64,000 bases of DNA from Halalkalicoccus jeotgali B3 (GTDB lineage: Archaea; Halobacteriota; Halobacteria; Halobacteriales; Halalkalicoccaceae): positions 1,432,119 through 1,496,118 of the forward strand of contig NC_014297.1 of NCBI RefSeq assembly GCF_000196895.1, given 5' to 3'. The notes under the pieces were generated by a model. That model was not told the DNA's origin and ran no database searches. It saw nothing but the letters and a program-made list of their open reading frames with translations. The translations under genes were made by a program, and so were the position numbers. This document shows positions 57,058 through 64,000 of the stretch, piece after piece. Each line of letters starts with the position of its first letter. Within the stretch, counting starts at the first letter, position 1.

Positions 57058-58521
57058 TTATCCGACCCGGTCGACGATACACTCCTCGTCGATCACGAGG
57101 TTGTACGCGCCCTCGTCGTCGTTCCACAGCACCAGCGCGGATTCGAAGACGAGTACGTCGCCGTAGTCGGCCTCGGAAAGCGCGCGGTTCAGCCCTGTTT
57201 CCCGTGTGAGTACGGCGTAGTGACTCTCCGATTGGCTCCCGTCGCCCAGCAAGAACAGGGGCCTGGACTCCGAGAGCGAGCGACTGAGTTTGACCGCGAT
57301 GCAGTCGATCCGGTCGGTGACGTGGGCCTCGCTGTCGGCGAAGGGGGCAAAGCGCTCGGGATTGGCGGTGGCGTCGATCCGCCGACGGCCGTCCCGTCGG
57401 AGGATCGAGTAGGCGTACTGGACGTCCCGATTGAGGAACTCGCCGGTGGCGGCGTCGCGCTCGCCGCGCTCGCGGTCGGCGCGTTTGCCCTCGTCGAGGC
57501 GGCGCTGGAGTCCCGGGAGGTCCAGATCGGGCTTGCGCTCGAACGACCAGCAGTGGTCGGTCGGCTCGCGGTCGGGCCACAGCCGCAGGGTCGGCGCGAA
57601 GACGGTGTACTCGCTTCCCGCGACGACCTCGTGTTCGACCGCCCGCAGGCCGGTCGCGGTGTTCTTATCGGCCGGCGAGAGCGCGAGGGCCGCTCCACCG
57701 GAAACGAGGTGTGTGAGGTACTTCCGCAGGACCGCCGCGGGTTCGGAGAGTTCGCTCAGCACGTTCGCGAACAGGAGCAGGTCGTACCCGGCGCGGGACC
57801 CGTCCGATTCGCGCTGGCCGTCCGTGTCCAGGGCGAAGACGCCGTCGGGCTCGAAGGCCTCGGCGCTGCGCCGGTGGATCGTCGGGTGGAAGTTTCGGGG
57901 TGTCTCCGCGAGCACCCCCTCCAGGACGTCGGCGGCCGCGCTGGGTTCGATCGCGTGATACTCCACGAGCGCGTCCGTGGCGTACTCCGCGAGTGCCAGC
58001 GCCGGTCCACCGACGCCCGCACCCACGTCGAGTACGCGCAGCCTCGCGGGAAGCAGGCCGCGCGAACCCAGTTCGTCGAGGACGTACCCGGTCGCCGCGT
58101 AGTAATCCGGCAGGTGGTAGATCGCGTATCCCAGCGCCGCCTCCTCGTCGTACTCGACGGGGTGTTGGCGGTAGTAGCGCTCCTTGAGTCGGCGGATCGC
58201 CTCCCTGAGAGCGGCCCCGCTCTCGCCGTCGGGCCAGTCGGGGCCGAAGCGCTCGATCAGGAGGTCCTCGAGGCGGGCGAGATACCGATCGGGAAGCGCG
58301 TACACTCCCTCGGAGGCGGGCGAGAGCGGCCCCTCGCTCGCGGGGACGAAAGTCCCGTCCTCGCGTTCGGTCAGGCCGAGCGAGAGCGCTTCCTCACGCA
58401 GCGTCCGCCGAACGACCGCGGGATGGGCGCCGCCCTCGACGTACTCGCAGACCTCCTCGGGATCGATGGGCCGGACGTTCCGGAGGTACTTCGCGGCGTC
58501 GAGGACTGCCCGCCGGTTCAT
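57058..58521 (-). CDS. Rsm22-family small-ribosomal-subunit methyltransferase-like protein
   Basis: 487 residues. A helical N-terminus is followed by a SAM-dependent methyltransferase core (about 165-300: 'LRVLDVGAGVGGPALALAEYATDALVEYHAIEPSAAADVLEGVLAE', 'AGYDLLLFANVLSELSEPAAVLRKYL') and a C-terminal beta domain. This is the layout of Rsm22/METTL17, which in mitochondria binds the small ribosomal subunit. Only scattered cysteines are present, so the four-cysteine iron-sulfur site of the mitochondrial form is not evident. It is coupled to tyrA by ATGA. Confidence 0.8.
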   Translation of the reverse strand: MNRRAVLDAAKYLRNVRPIDPEEVCEYVEGGAHPAVVRRTLREEALSLGLTEREDGTFVPASEGPLSPASEGVYALPDRYLARLEDLLIERFGPDWPDGESGAALREAIRRLKERYYRQHPVEYDEEAALGYAIYHLPDYYAATGYVLDELGSRGLLPARLRVLDVGAGVGGPALALAEYATDALVEYHAIEPSAAADVLEGVLAETPRNFHPTIHRRSAEAFEPDGVFALDTDGQRESDGSRAGYDLLLFANVLSELSEPAAVLRKYLTHLVSGGAALALSPADKNTATGLRAVEHEVVAGSEYTVFAPTLRLWPDREPTDHCWSFERKPDLDLPGLQRRLDEGKRADRERGERDAATGEFLNRDVQYAYSILRRDGRRRIDATANPERFAPFADSEAHVTDRIDCIAVKLSRSLSESRPLFLLGDGSQSESHYAVLTRETGLNRALSEADYGDVLVFESALVLWNDDEGAYNLVIDEECIVDRVG

Positions 58522-59246
58522 TCGCCCGCCTCGCGGTACAGCGATTCGAACTCCGTCCGGTCGGCTTCCGCGACGTCGATCGCGGCCTCCGCGACGTCGG
58601 CCGACCCGGGGAAGGCCGACTGGATGTCGGCGTACACCCGCGGATTGCCGCCGGTGACGGTGCGGACGAGCCCGTCGAGTTCGCGCGAGACGGGCGTCTC
58701 GAAGCCCTCGGGGACGGCGTCCGCGGCGAGCGCGTACGCCAGTACCGCCGTGTGGGCCTTCGTCTGGACGGTCTCCATCGCCCGGTCGTGCTCCTCGGGC
58801 GTGGTCGCGACGAGGGCGTTGCCGGCCTCCCGAAGACGCTCTTCGATCCACTCGGCGACCGGTCCCCCACCGGCGACGACCGGGACGTTACCGGGGGCGT
58901 TCTCGGGGGCAAAGAGCGGATGCAGGCTGACGTGTTCGCGCTCGGGAGCGACTGCCTCCATCGCCTCGATCGGCGCGCCCATGACGCCGCTGACGTCCGC
59001 GAGCGCCCGGTCCGCGAGCGGAGCGTACAGTTCGATCACACGCTCGACGGCCGGGATCGGCACGGCCAGACAGACGATATCGAAGCGCTCTGCGGTCTCC
59101 TCGGGGATCGCCCGGCCGCCGACCGCGTCCGCGGCCTCCCGGGCAGCCTCGGCCTCGCGGTCGACGAACGCGACCCGTCCCTCCTCGCCGACGACCTCGC
59201 CGAACCACCGACCCATCGCCCCCGCGCCGACGATCAGTACGTCCAT
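58518..59246 (-). CDS. tyrA: Prephenate/arogenate dehydrogenase family protein
   Basis: 242 residues. The Rossmann motif GAGAMGRWF is at the start, then 'DIVCLAVPIPAVERVIELYAPLADRALADVSGVMGAPIEAM', 'HPLFAPENAPGNVPVVAGGGPVAEWIEE' and a helical C-terminal dimer domain. It converts prephenate to 4-hydroxyphenylpyruvate in tyrosine synthesis; it lacks a chorismate mutase fusion. ATG 59246 (MDVLIVGAGAMG) is the start. It is first in the two-gene operon with the Rsm22-like gene. Confidence 0.88.
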   Translation of the reverse strand: MDVLIVGAGAMGRWFGEVVGEEGRVAFVDREAEAAREAADAVGGRAIPEETAERFDIVCLAVPIPAVERVIELYAPLADRALADVSGVMGAPIEAMEAVAPEREHVSLHPLFAPENAPGNVPVVAGGGPVAEWIEERLREAGNALVATTPEEHDRAMETVQTKAHTAVLAYALAADAVPEGFETPVSRELDGLVRTVTGGNPRVYADIQSAFPGSADVAEAAIDVAEADRTEFESLYREAGE

Positions 59247-59332
59247 CGCCCCCACGTTGCGCGCCGGTCGAAAAAGGCGTTGGCATCCGCGCCGCTCGTA
59301 ACCACACCCGAACGTGCAAAAAACGGCGGATG

Positions 59333-59440
59333 CTACGCCGTCGGGGGCGTCGCCTCGCGGGTCCCCACGTAGCCACAGTCGGGACATGTCTCGTAACCCT
59401 GGACGTTCGCCAACCGCACCCCACACTCTGGGCAGTGCAT
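59333..59440 (-). CDS. 35-residue zinc-ribbon microprotein
   Basis: The minus strand encodes 35 residues: MHCPECGVRLANVQGYETCP, then DCGYVGTREATPPTA. Two C-P-x-C-G knuckles should form one zinc ribbon, as in small rubredoxin-like or ribosomal-type fingers. A TATA-like CATATTTATG on the minus strand (about 59464-59473) lies 24-33 bases before the ATG, which supports real expression. Lies upstream of tyrA on the same strand. Confidence 0.65.
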   Translation of the reverse strand: MHCPECGVRLANVQGYETCPDCGYVGTREATPPTA

Positions 59441-59463
59441 CGCACTCGCTATGGGATTCGACG

Positions 59464-59473
59464 GAGCATAAAT
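59464..59473 (-). promoter_or_regulatory. TATA box of the 35-residue microprotein
   Basis: On the minus strand CATATTTATG is spaced 24-33 bases from the ATG at 59440, so the mRNA would be leaderless. Confidence 0.5.
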
Positions 59474-59513
59474 ATGGGTACGACGATCGACGAATACCCT
59501 CGTGTGCCGCGTC

Positions 59514-60668
59514 TCAGAGCACGAGTTCCTCGGGGTAGTCGGTGAGGTTTTCGCACCCGTCTTCTGTGACGGCCACGAGGTCCTCGATGCGAACGCCGCC
59601 GACCTCGGGGTCGTAGAGGCCCGGTTCGACGGTGATGACGTGGCCGGGCTTCAGTTCCGCGCCGCCGGGGGCCAATCGGGGGAGTTCGTGGACGTCGAGG
59701 CCGATCCCGTGGCCCGTCGAGTGGATGAAGCCCGTCTCGGTCGCGGGGTTCTCTCGAAGGGTCGGCAGGCCAGCGTCCTCGTAGACGTCACAGACGGCGT
59801 CGTGGACCTCCTCGCCCGTGACACCGGGTTCGACCGCGGCGAGGGCCGCTTCCTTGGCTTCGGCCGTGAGGTCGTACCACTCGCGGGCGCGCGCCGAGGG
59901 CTCGCCCACCGAGAAGGTCCGGGTCATATCGGCGTGGTAGTTCGTGGCCTTGTTCTTGGGGAAGACGTCGATCACGATCGTTTCGTTCGAGCGGAGCGGC
60001 CCGCTGCCGCCGTCGTGGGGGTCGGCGGCGTCGATCCCACAGGCGACGATCGTCTCGTCGAGGGCGTGGTCCCGTTCGAGGAGCGCGATCTCGATCTCCC
60101 GACGGACGCGCTCGCTGGTCAGTTCCCGACCGTCGTGAATCAGGAGTCCGTCCTCGACGCTCGCCTCCCGCAGGAGCGTCTCGGCGCGCTCCATCGCCCG
60201 CTCGTTGGCGCGCTGGGCGTCCCTGATGGACTCGATCTCCGCGTCGGTCTTCGTCGCGCGGATCCCGGTGAGCACGCCGTCGGTTTCGGCCTCAACGCCG
60301 ATATCGCGCTCGCGCAACCCGTCGGCACTCGCGAGTGGGAAGCGCGCGGGAACCGAAAGGGAGGAGACGCCGTGGTCGACGAGGAAGTCCGCGAGCATTC
60401 GGTCCCGTTCCTCGGGCGAGCCGTACTGGTAGTCGTAGTCCGCATACCGGGAGACCGAGTCGGCGCGACTCTCCTTTTTCGCGCGGCCGTATTCGAGCCC
60501 GGAGACCAGCAGGTGGGTCTCACCAGTGAAAAGGGTGAAAAACGGGTCGTGGGCGTCGAACCCCGAGAGGTAGCGCTGGTCCGAATCCGAGGAATCGGCG
60601 TCGATCAGGTAGCCGTCGTCGCCGGCGTCCGCGAGAAACGAGTCGAGGGCCGAGAGGTCCGGGTCCAT
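59514..60668 (-). CDS. M24 family Xaa-Pro aminopeptidase-like protein
   Basis: 384 residues. A creatinase-like N-terminal domain (1-150) precedes the pita-bread domain with the dinuclear metal set: the Asp in IVIDVFPK, the Asp in HADMTRTF, the His in STGHGIGLDVHELP, the Glu in TVEPGLY and the Glu in VRIEDLV. All five metal ligands are kept. It should remove N-terminal residues before Pro. ATG 60668 (MDPDLSALDSFLAD) was chosen over an upstream frame. It is divergent from the NRAMP-like gene. Confidence 0.9.
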   Translation of the reverse strand: MDPDLSALDSFLADAGDDGYLIDADSSDSDQRYLSGFDAHDPFFTLFTGETHLLVSGLEYGRAKKESRADSVSRYADYDYQYGSPEERDRMLADFLVDHGVSSLSVPARFPLASADGLRERDIGVEAETDGVLTGIRATKTDAEIESIRDAQRANERAMERAETLLREASVEDGLLIHDGRELTSERVRREIEIALLERDHALDETIVACGIDAADPHDGGSGPLRSNETIVIDVFPKNKATNYHADMTRTFSVGEPSARAREWYDLTAEAKEAALAAVEPGVTGEEVHDAVCDVYEDAGLPTLRENPATETGFIHSTGHGIGLDVHELPRLAPGGAELKPGHVITVEPGLYDPEVGGVRIEDLVAVTEDGCENLTDYPEELVL

Positions 60669-60864
60669 GTCCCGTATCGGGGACGAACCGTCAAAACGGT
60701 ACGGATGACCGTCCATCGAGGGGCCGGGATTCAGACCGGCATGCATTGGCGTGGCCAACGTTTACCCGTCCGAAAGGGTCAGTGTCTATCGAATCCGACA
60801 TGTCACACTTGCGTATCGAAGGGACCGGCGATTCGACTCACTCGATCGAACAACCGATAGTTTC

Positions 60865-62145
60865 GTGGTAGAAACCCGAACCGAAGACGGGACGGGACGG
60901 GGAGAACGGCGCGATACGACCAGCGGCTTCTTCCAGCGCTACGGGCTGGCGTTCGTGATGGTCGCGAGCGTCGTCGGGGCCGGCTCGATCTTCGTCGCCA
61001 GCTCGGCGGGGATTCAGTACGGCTACACCCTCATCTGGGCGTTCGTCGGCGTGGCGCTGATCGGGGTCATGGCTCAGGACATGAGCGCCCGACTCGAGAT
61101 CTTCGGCGAGCCGCTGGGAGCGTTCATGCGCCGGAAGTTCGGCGAGCGTCTCGCCGTGGCGATCGGGTTCGTCCTCTCGATCGGGGCGTTCCTGTGGGTG
61201 ATCGAACTGACGGCCGCGACCGCCAAGGGGATCGCCGTCCTCACTGGCGGCGCGATCGGGTGGATGCCACTCGCGATCGCCGTCACGGTCCTCTCGATCC
61301 TCACGGGCGTGTTGAACTACGATGGGCTCGAACGGGTCATGACGGCCATGCTGTTCGTGCTGTTCGGCGCGTACCTCGTCGTGACCGGCGCGAGCGCGCC
61401 CTCGCCCGTCGGTATCGCCTCGGGGCTGGTGCCCGCCTTCCCGGGTCCCGGCGCGCTCGGTCTCACGGCGTCGATCCTCGGCTCGACGGCGATCTGGTCG
61501 AACTTCTTCCTCGAGTCGAACCTCGTCGAGGAGAAAGACTGGACGGGCGCGGAGGACGTCCCCGCGATGCGCCGGGACCTGCTTTTGGGCTACGGCATCG
61601 CGGCGATACTGATCGTGCTGGTGTTGATCGTCTGTGCGGCGGTGTTGCGCCCCGCCGGCTACGACCAGTTGGGGAGCTTCATCACGCCGGGCCTCGCGCT
61701 CGCCGAGACCATCGGCCAGTGGGCGATGGTGCTGTTTCTGGTCGGCGCGGCCGCCGCCGCGTTCAACAGCATCATGCCGGTGGTGTGGTCGGTCGTCTAC
61801 CTCTTCGAGAACGCCCGCGGGAAGGACGTCGACAGCGCCGACCGCTCGTTCAAACTGCTGTATACGGTCGGCGCCGCCTTCGGCGTTCTCGGGCCGGTGA
61901 TTAGCCTGACGACCGGGATGAGCGTCGTCGACATGATCGTCCTGTTCCCGGCCTACAGCGGGATCGTCTCGCTTCCGGTAACCGCCGTACTGCTGTTCTG
62001 GGCGATCAACAGCGAGGCGGTCATGGGCGAACACACCAACGGAACCGTCTCGAACGCCGTCAACGCCGTGCTCGTCGTGCTCGCGTTCGTCCTGGCGGCG
62101 CTGTCGGCTCCGGACCTGCTCAGTTCGCTCGGCGTGCTTCCGTGA
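60865..62145 (+). CDS. NRAMP-related membrane transporter lacking canonical metal motifs
   Basis: 426 residues, about 11 membrane segments. The overall pattern matches NRAMP proteins ('VMVASVVGAGSIFVASSAGIQYGYTLIWAFVGVALIGVMAQDMSARLEIFGEPLGAFMRRKFGE'). In helix 1 the usual DPGN is replaced by GAGSI, and in helix 6 the expected MPH is absent; 'NSIMPVVWSVVYLF' lies later. These residues hold the metal in MntH/DraNramp, so this member may carry Mg, another cation or a different solute. A GTG at 60865 gives a polar tail of about 20 residues; the start is uncertain. Confidence 0.75.
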   Translation: MVETRTEDGTGRGERRDTTSGFFQRYGLAFVMVASVVGAGSIFVASSAGIQYGYTLIWAFVGVALIGVMAQDMSARLEIFGEPLGAFMRRKFGERLAVAIGFVLSIGAFLWVIELTAATAKGIAVLTGGAIGWMPLAIAVTVLSILTGVLNYDGLERVMTAMLFVLFGAYLVVTGASAPSPVGIASGLVPAFPGPGALGLTASILGSTAIWSNFFLESNLVEEKDWTGAEDVPAMRRDLLLGYGIAAILIVLVLIVCAAVLRPAGYDQLGSFITPGLALAETIGQWAMVLFLVGAAAAAFNSIMPVVWSVVYLFENARGKDVDSADRSFKLLYTVGAAFGVLGPVISLTTGMSVVDMIVLFPAYSGIVSLPVTAVLLFWAINSEAVMGEHTNGTVSNAVNAVLVVLAFVLAALSAPDLLSSLGVLP

Positions 62146-62164
62146 GGGCCAACGCCTGCGATCT

Positions 62165-62962
62165 TCACGCGCCGATGTCGGCCCGCGAGAACCGGAACCG
62201 GGCGAGCGCCACCAGCGCGACGACCGCGACCAGCAACGCGGCGGCCCCGACGAGGTCGTAACTCCCCTCGACGAGGATCGCAGTCGGGTCGTAGTAGTGC
62301 GTGGGGCTGGCGTAGCCGAGCCACTCGAAGCCGTCCGTACTCGCCGAGACCGACTCGACGAGAAAGAGCACGAACACGAGCGCGATGGCGATCCGTTTCG
62401 CGACGTCGGCGCGCGAGACCAGCACGGAGAGTACCAGCCCGATCGCCCCGCAGGCGAGCAGATAGGGGATCGACAGGAGGTGGACCATCGCGAGGTCGAC
62501 GAGGTCGATCGACTGGCCGATCGCGAGCACGCCGACGTAGACGGCGACGGCGACGACGGCGTTGAGCGCGAGGACGGGTACTGCAAGCGAGAGGAACTTC
62601 TCGACGAGGACGCGCGACCGGGAAACCGGCAGCGAGAGGGTGAGGTCCATCCGGTCGCGCTCGACGTCGCTCGCGATCAGCCCGGCGGCGCTGTACGCGA
62701 AGTACAGCCCGAGTAAGAGCAGCCAGATGAACTGGTAGATCTCGACGGCGAGAAACCCCTCGACCGTGCTGAGGGTGGCGATCCCGAACGCCTCCTGAAC
62801 GGCGGGCGGGTACGCCGCGAGCATGGCGTCGATGTCGACGTCGGCCGAGTCTAGTGACGGGAAGAAGGCGACGAACACCAGCGCGAGGACGGCAATTCCG
62901 ACGGCGAGCGCGGTAGTCCCGCGCAGTCGCTTTTTCACCTCGTAGCGGGCGATCTCAAGCAT
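62165..62962 (-). CDS. ABC-2 type transporter permease
   Basis: 265 residues with six membrane segments (about 17-36, 70-92, 116-136, 143-165, 176-195 and 240-258). MLEIARYEVKKRLRGT is the usual amphipathic start of ABC-2 permeases, and 'SDVERDRMDLTLSLPVSRSRVLVEKF' is a typical cytoplasmic loop. It forms an exporter with the ATP-binding protein upstream, with which it overlaps by 8 bases. Export of a drug, lipid or peptide is possible; the substrate is unknown. Confidence 0.87.
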   Translation of the reverse strand: MLEIARYEVKKRLRGTTALAVGIAVLALVFVAFFPSLDSADVDIDAMLAAYPPAVQEAFGIATLSTVEGFLAVEIYQFIWLLLLGLYFAYSAAGLIASDVERDRMDLTLSLPVSRSRVLVEKFLSLAVPVLALNAVVAVAVYVGVLAIGQSIDLVDLAMVHLLSIPYLLACGAIGLVLSVLVSRADVAKRIAIALVFVLFLVESVSASTDGFEWLGYASPTHYYDPTAILVEGSYDLVGAAALLVAVVALVALARFRFSRADIGA

Positions 62963-63887
62963 CGAGCGCCTCCGCGTGCGGTGTCGAGGAGTCACGCTCC
63001 GGGACGGTGTCCTCGCCGTAGTAGTGCATGAACACGTCCTCCAACGGCGGTTCCTTGATCTCGACGTCGAGGACGTCGTAGTTCGCGAGGTGGTTCAGGA
63101 GGGCGTTGTACTCGCCGACGTAGGTGAACGTCACGGTGCTGTCGCTCATCCGTCTGTCGAGCATTCCGTCGGTGAGAAACGCCTCGTCGGGGTCGTCCGC
63201 GAGCCGAACGCGGACGCGTTTGCCGCCGCGGTCCAAGAGCGTCTCGACGTCCTCAAGCGCAACGAGTCGCCCCTCCCGAAGGATCGCGATCCGATCGCAG
63301 ATCCGCCGGACGTCGCTCAGGACGTGCGAGGAGAAGAACACTGTCGTCCCGCGCTCGCGCTCGGTTTCGAGGAAGGCGTGAAACGCCTCCTGTTTCAGTG
63401 GGTCGAGGCCCGAGGTCGGCTCGTCCATGATCACGAGATCCGGGTCGTGCATGAACGCTTGGACGATGCCGAGCATCTGTTCGTTGCCCGTCGAATACTC
63501 GCGAATCTCGCGCTCTACGGGCGGCGTAAACAACTCCAAGAGCTCCTCGCGACGCTCGCCGCCTTTGATCGCGGCGTGGTGGTCGAGCACCTGCTCGCCG
63601 GTCATCCCCTCGTCGAACCCCAGGTCGGCGGGGAGATAGCCGATCCGGCGTTTGGCCTCGATCAGCGCCGCCTCATCACGGATGTCCGCCCCGAGGACCT
63701 GCGCGGTGCCCTCCGTGGGCGAGAGCAGTCCCAACAACGTTCGGATGGTCGTCGTTTTGCCCGCCCCGTTGGGGCCCAGAAACCCGAAGACCTCGCCTTC
63801 CTCGACCGAAAAGGAGAGCGAATCGATAGCGACGACCCCGCCGTCGCCGTATCGTTTCGTGAGATCGGTCACTTCGATGGGTGCCAT
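62955..63887 (-). CDS. ABC transporter ATP-binding protein
   Basis: 310 residues. Walker A is GPNGAGKT at 38-45, the Q-loop region is DLGFDEGMTG, and Walker B is DLVIMDEPTSGLDP. The signature, usually LSGGQ, is YSTGNEQ, which retains only Ser and Gly; similar forms are common in haloarchaeal exporters. A C-terminal domain with 'YVGEYNALLNHLANYDVLDVEIKEPPLEDVFMHYY' is the typical DRI-type end. It powers the adjacent permease. ATG 63887 was chosen; a TATA box and palindrome lie upstream. Confidence 0.92.
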   Translation of the reverse strand: MAPIEVTDLTKRYGDGGVVAIDSLSFSVEEGEVFGFLGPNGAGKTTTIRTLLGLLSPTEGTAQVLGADIRDEAALIEAKRRIGYLPADLGFDEGMTGEQVLDHHAAIKGGERREELLELFTPPVEREIREYSTGNEQMLGIVQAFMHDPDLVIMDEPTSGLDPLKQEAFHAFLETERERGTTVFFSSHVLSDVRRICDRIAILREGRLVALEDVETLLDRGGKRVRVRLADDPDEAFLTDGMLDRRMSDSTVTFTYVGEYNALLNHLANYDVLDVEIKEPPLEDVFMHYYGEDTVPERDSSTPHAEALDA

Positions 63888-63908
63888 ACCCCAAGCTACG
63901 CTTTGTGA

Positions 63909-63918
63909 CTGCATATCT
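63909..63918 (-). promoter_or_regulatory. TATA box of the ABC exporter operon
   Basis: On the minus strand AGATATGCAG is 22-31 bases before the ATG at 63887, suitable for leaderless transcription. Confidence 0.45.
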
Positions 63919-63923
63919 ATTCT

Positions 63924-63941
63924 GGTCACGAAGTCATGACC
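63924..63941. promoter_or_regulatory. 18-base imperfect palindrome, candidate operator
   Basis: GGTCACGAAGTCATGACC has perfect 5-bp ends (GGTCA/TGACC) and 14 of 18 bases symmetric. It sits between the divergent promoters of the ABC exporter and the gene starting at 63984, directly beside the exporter TATA box, where a repressor could block it. Confidence 0.5.
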
Positions 63942-63983
63942 GATGAACGAGATAGTTATTCAGTCACAGACCGAAGGGGACGT

Positions 63984-64000
63984 ATGCGAGGGTTCGACGA
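63984..64000 (+). CDS. First codons of a gene divergent from the ABC exporter (possibly a TetR-type regulator)
   Basis: ATG 63984 starts MRGFD and runs off the window. Short starts of this form (MRGF…) are seen in haloarchaeal TetR-family regulators, and the position divergent from an exporter with a palindrome between fits, but five residues cannot prove it. A TATA-like GATAGTTATT is 24-33 bases before the start. Confidence 0.3.

Noticed and set aside
1-64000. CRISPR array, rRNA operon, intact transposon or replication origin
   Set aside because: No direct-repeat array, rRNA-like block, transposase gene or orc1/cdc6 gene was found in a read of both strands.

Overview
The window is a 64 kb piece of a halophilic archaeal (class Halobacteria) chromosome. 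It is GC-rich, and its proteins are very acidic (runs of D and E). Promoters are short TATA-like boxes about 25-30 bases before the start codon, which implies leaderless mRNAs. The gene content is archaeal: a Nop5/fibrillarin pair, the RNase P protein Rpp30, aIF1/SUI1, an archaeal-type methionine adenosyltransferase, the diadenylate cyclase DacZ, a haloarchaeal gamma-glutamylcysteine ligase and Tat-dependent exported lipoproteins. The genus cannot be decided from this sequence alone. Genes are densely packed on both strands, with about 83 protein genes and two tRNAs. No rRNA, CRISPR array, intact insertion sequence or replication origin was seen.

Layout. 0-13.8 kb: CoA-transferase fragment, exported beta-helix protein, SDR and beta-HAD dehydrogenases, tRNA-Glu, an AIR-synthase-like protein, a tandem crcB fluoride exporter pair, small regulators, a hydrolase, an enoyl-CoA hydratase and a HerA-like ATPase. 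14-20.4 kb: nop5-flpA (box C/D sRNP core), gshA, a winged-helix regulator, coaD, a TFB-like mini protein, tRNA-Leu, and a dacZ-mscS operon (c-di-AMP and osmotic stress). 20.4-29.5 kb: Rieske/FAD oxidoreductase, purD, a sugar-acid dehydratase near a gluconate-type permease, NRDE/TANGO2 and aIF1. 29.5-45 kb: DUF255 protein, thioredoxin, MFS transporter, cysteine synthase, a minus-strand run (CYTH protein, MAT, ThiI, DUF5804), a thioredoxin-like lipoprotein, a SlyD-type FKBP, a degenerate RecA-like ATPase, pyrBI, UspA and Nudix. 45-64 kb: amino-acid permease, a TPP enzyme with a truncated ANL protein, UspA, semialdehyde dehydrogenase, Hsp20, rnp3-methyltransferase, BCCT transporter, J-domain protein, SurE, tyrA-rsm22, M24 peptidase, an NRAMP-like carrier, an ABC exporter and the first codons of a divergent gene.

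The genes are mostly housekeeping and metabolic, grouped in short operons with ATGA or TGATG overlaps. Five tail-to-tail pairs share a 4-base overlapping stop (CTAG, TTAA or TTAG).

The most notable non-coding signal lies at 9653-9821. It holds a perfect three-way-junction fold, two more perfect hairpins, G-rich unpaired tracts and a terminal T6 run: a candidate structured RNA that I do not recognise. Other points worth a second look are the single-cyclin TFB-like protein, inverted repeats in the promoters of dacZ, uspA and the ABC exporter, a lipoprotein with an SxxC thioredoxin site and a 17-residue tail repeat, the thermosome-like GGM segment in the FKBP, and several cysteine microproteins of 35-46 residues.
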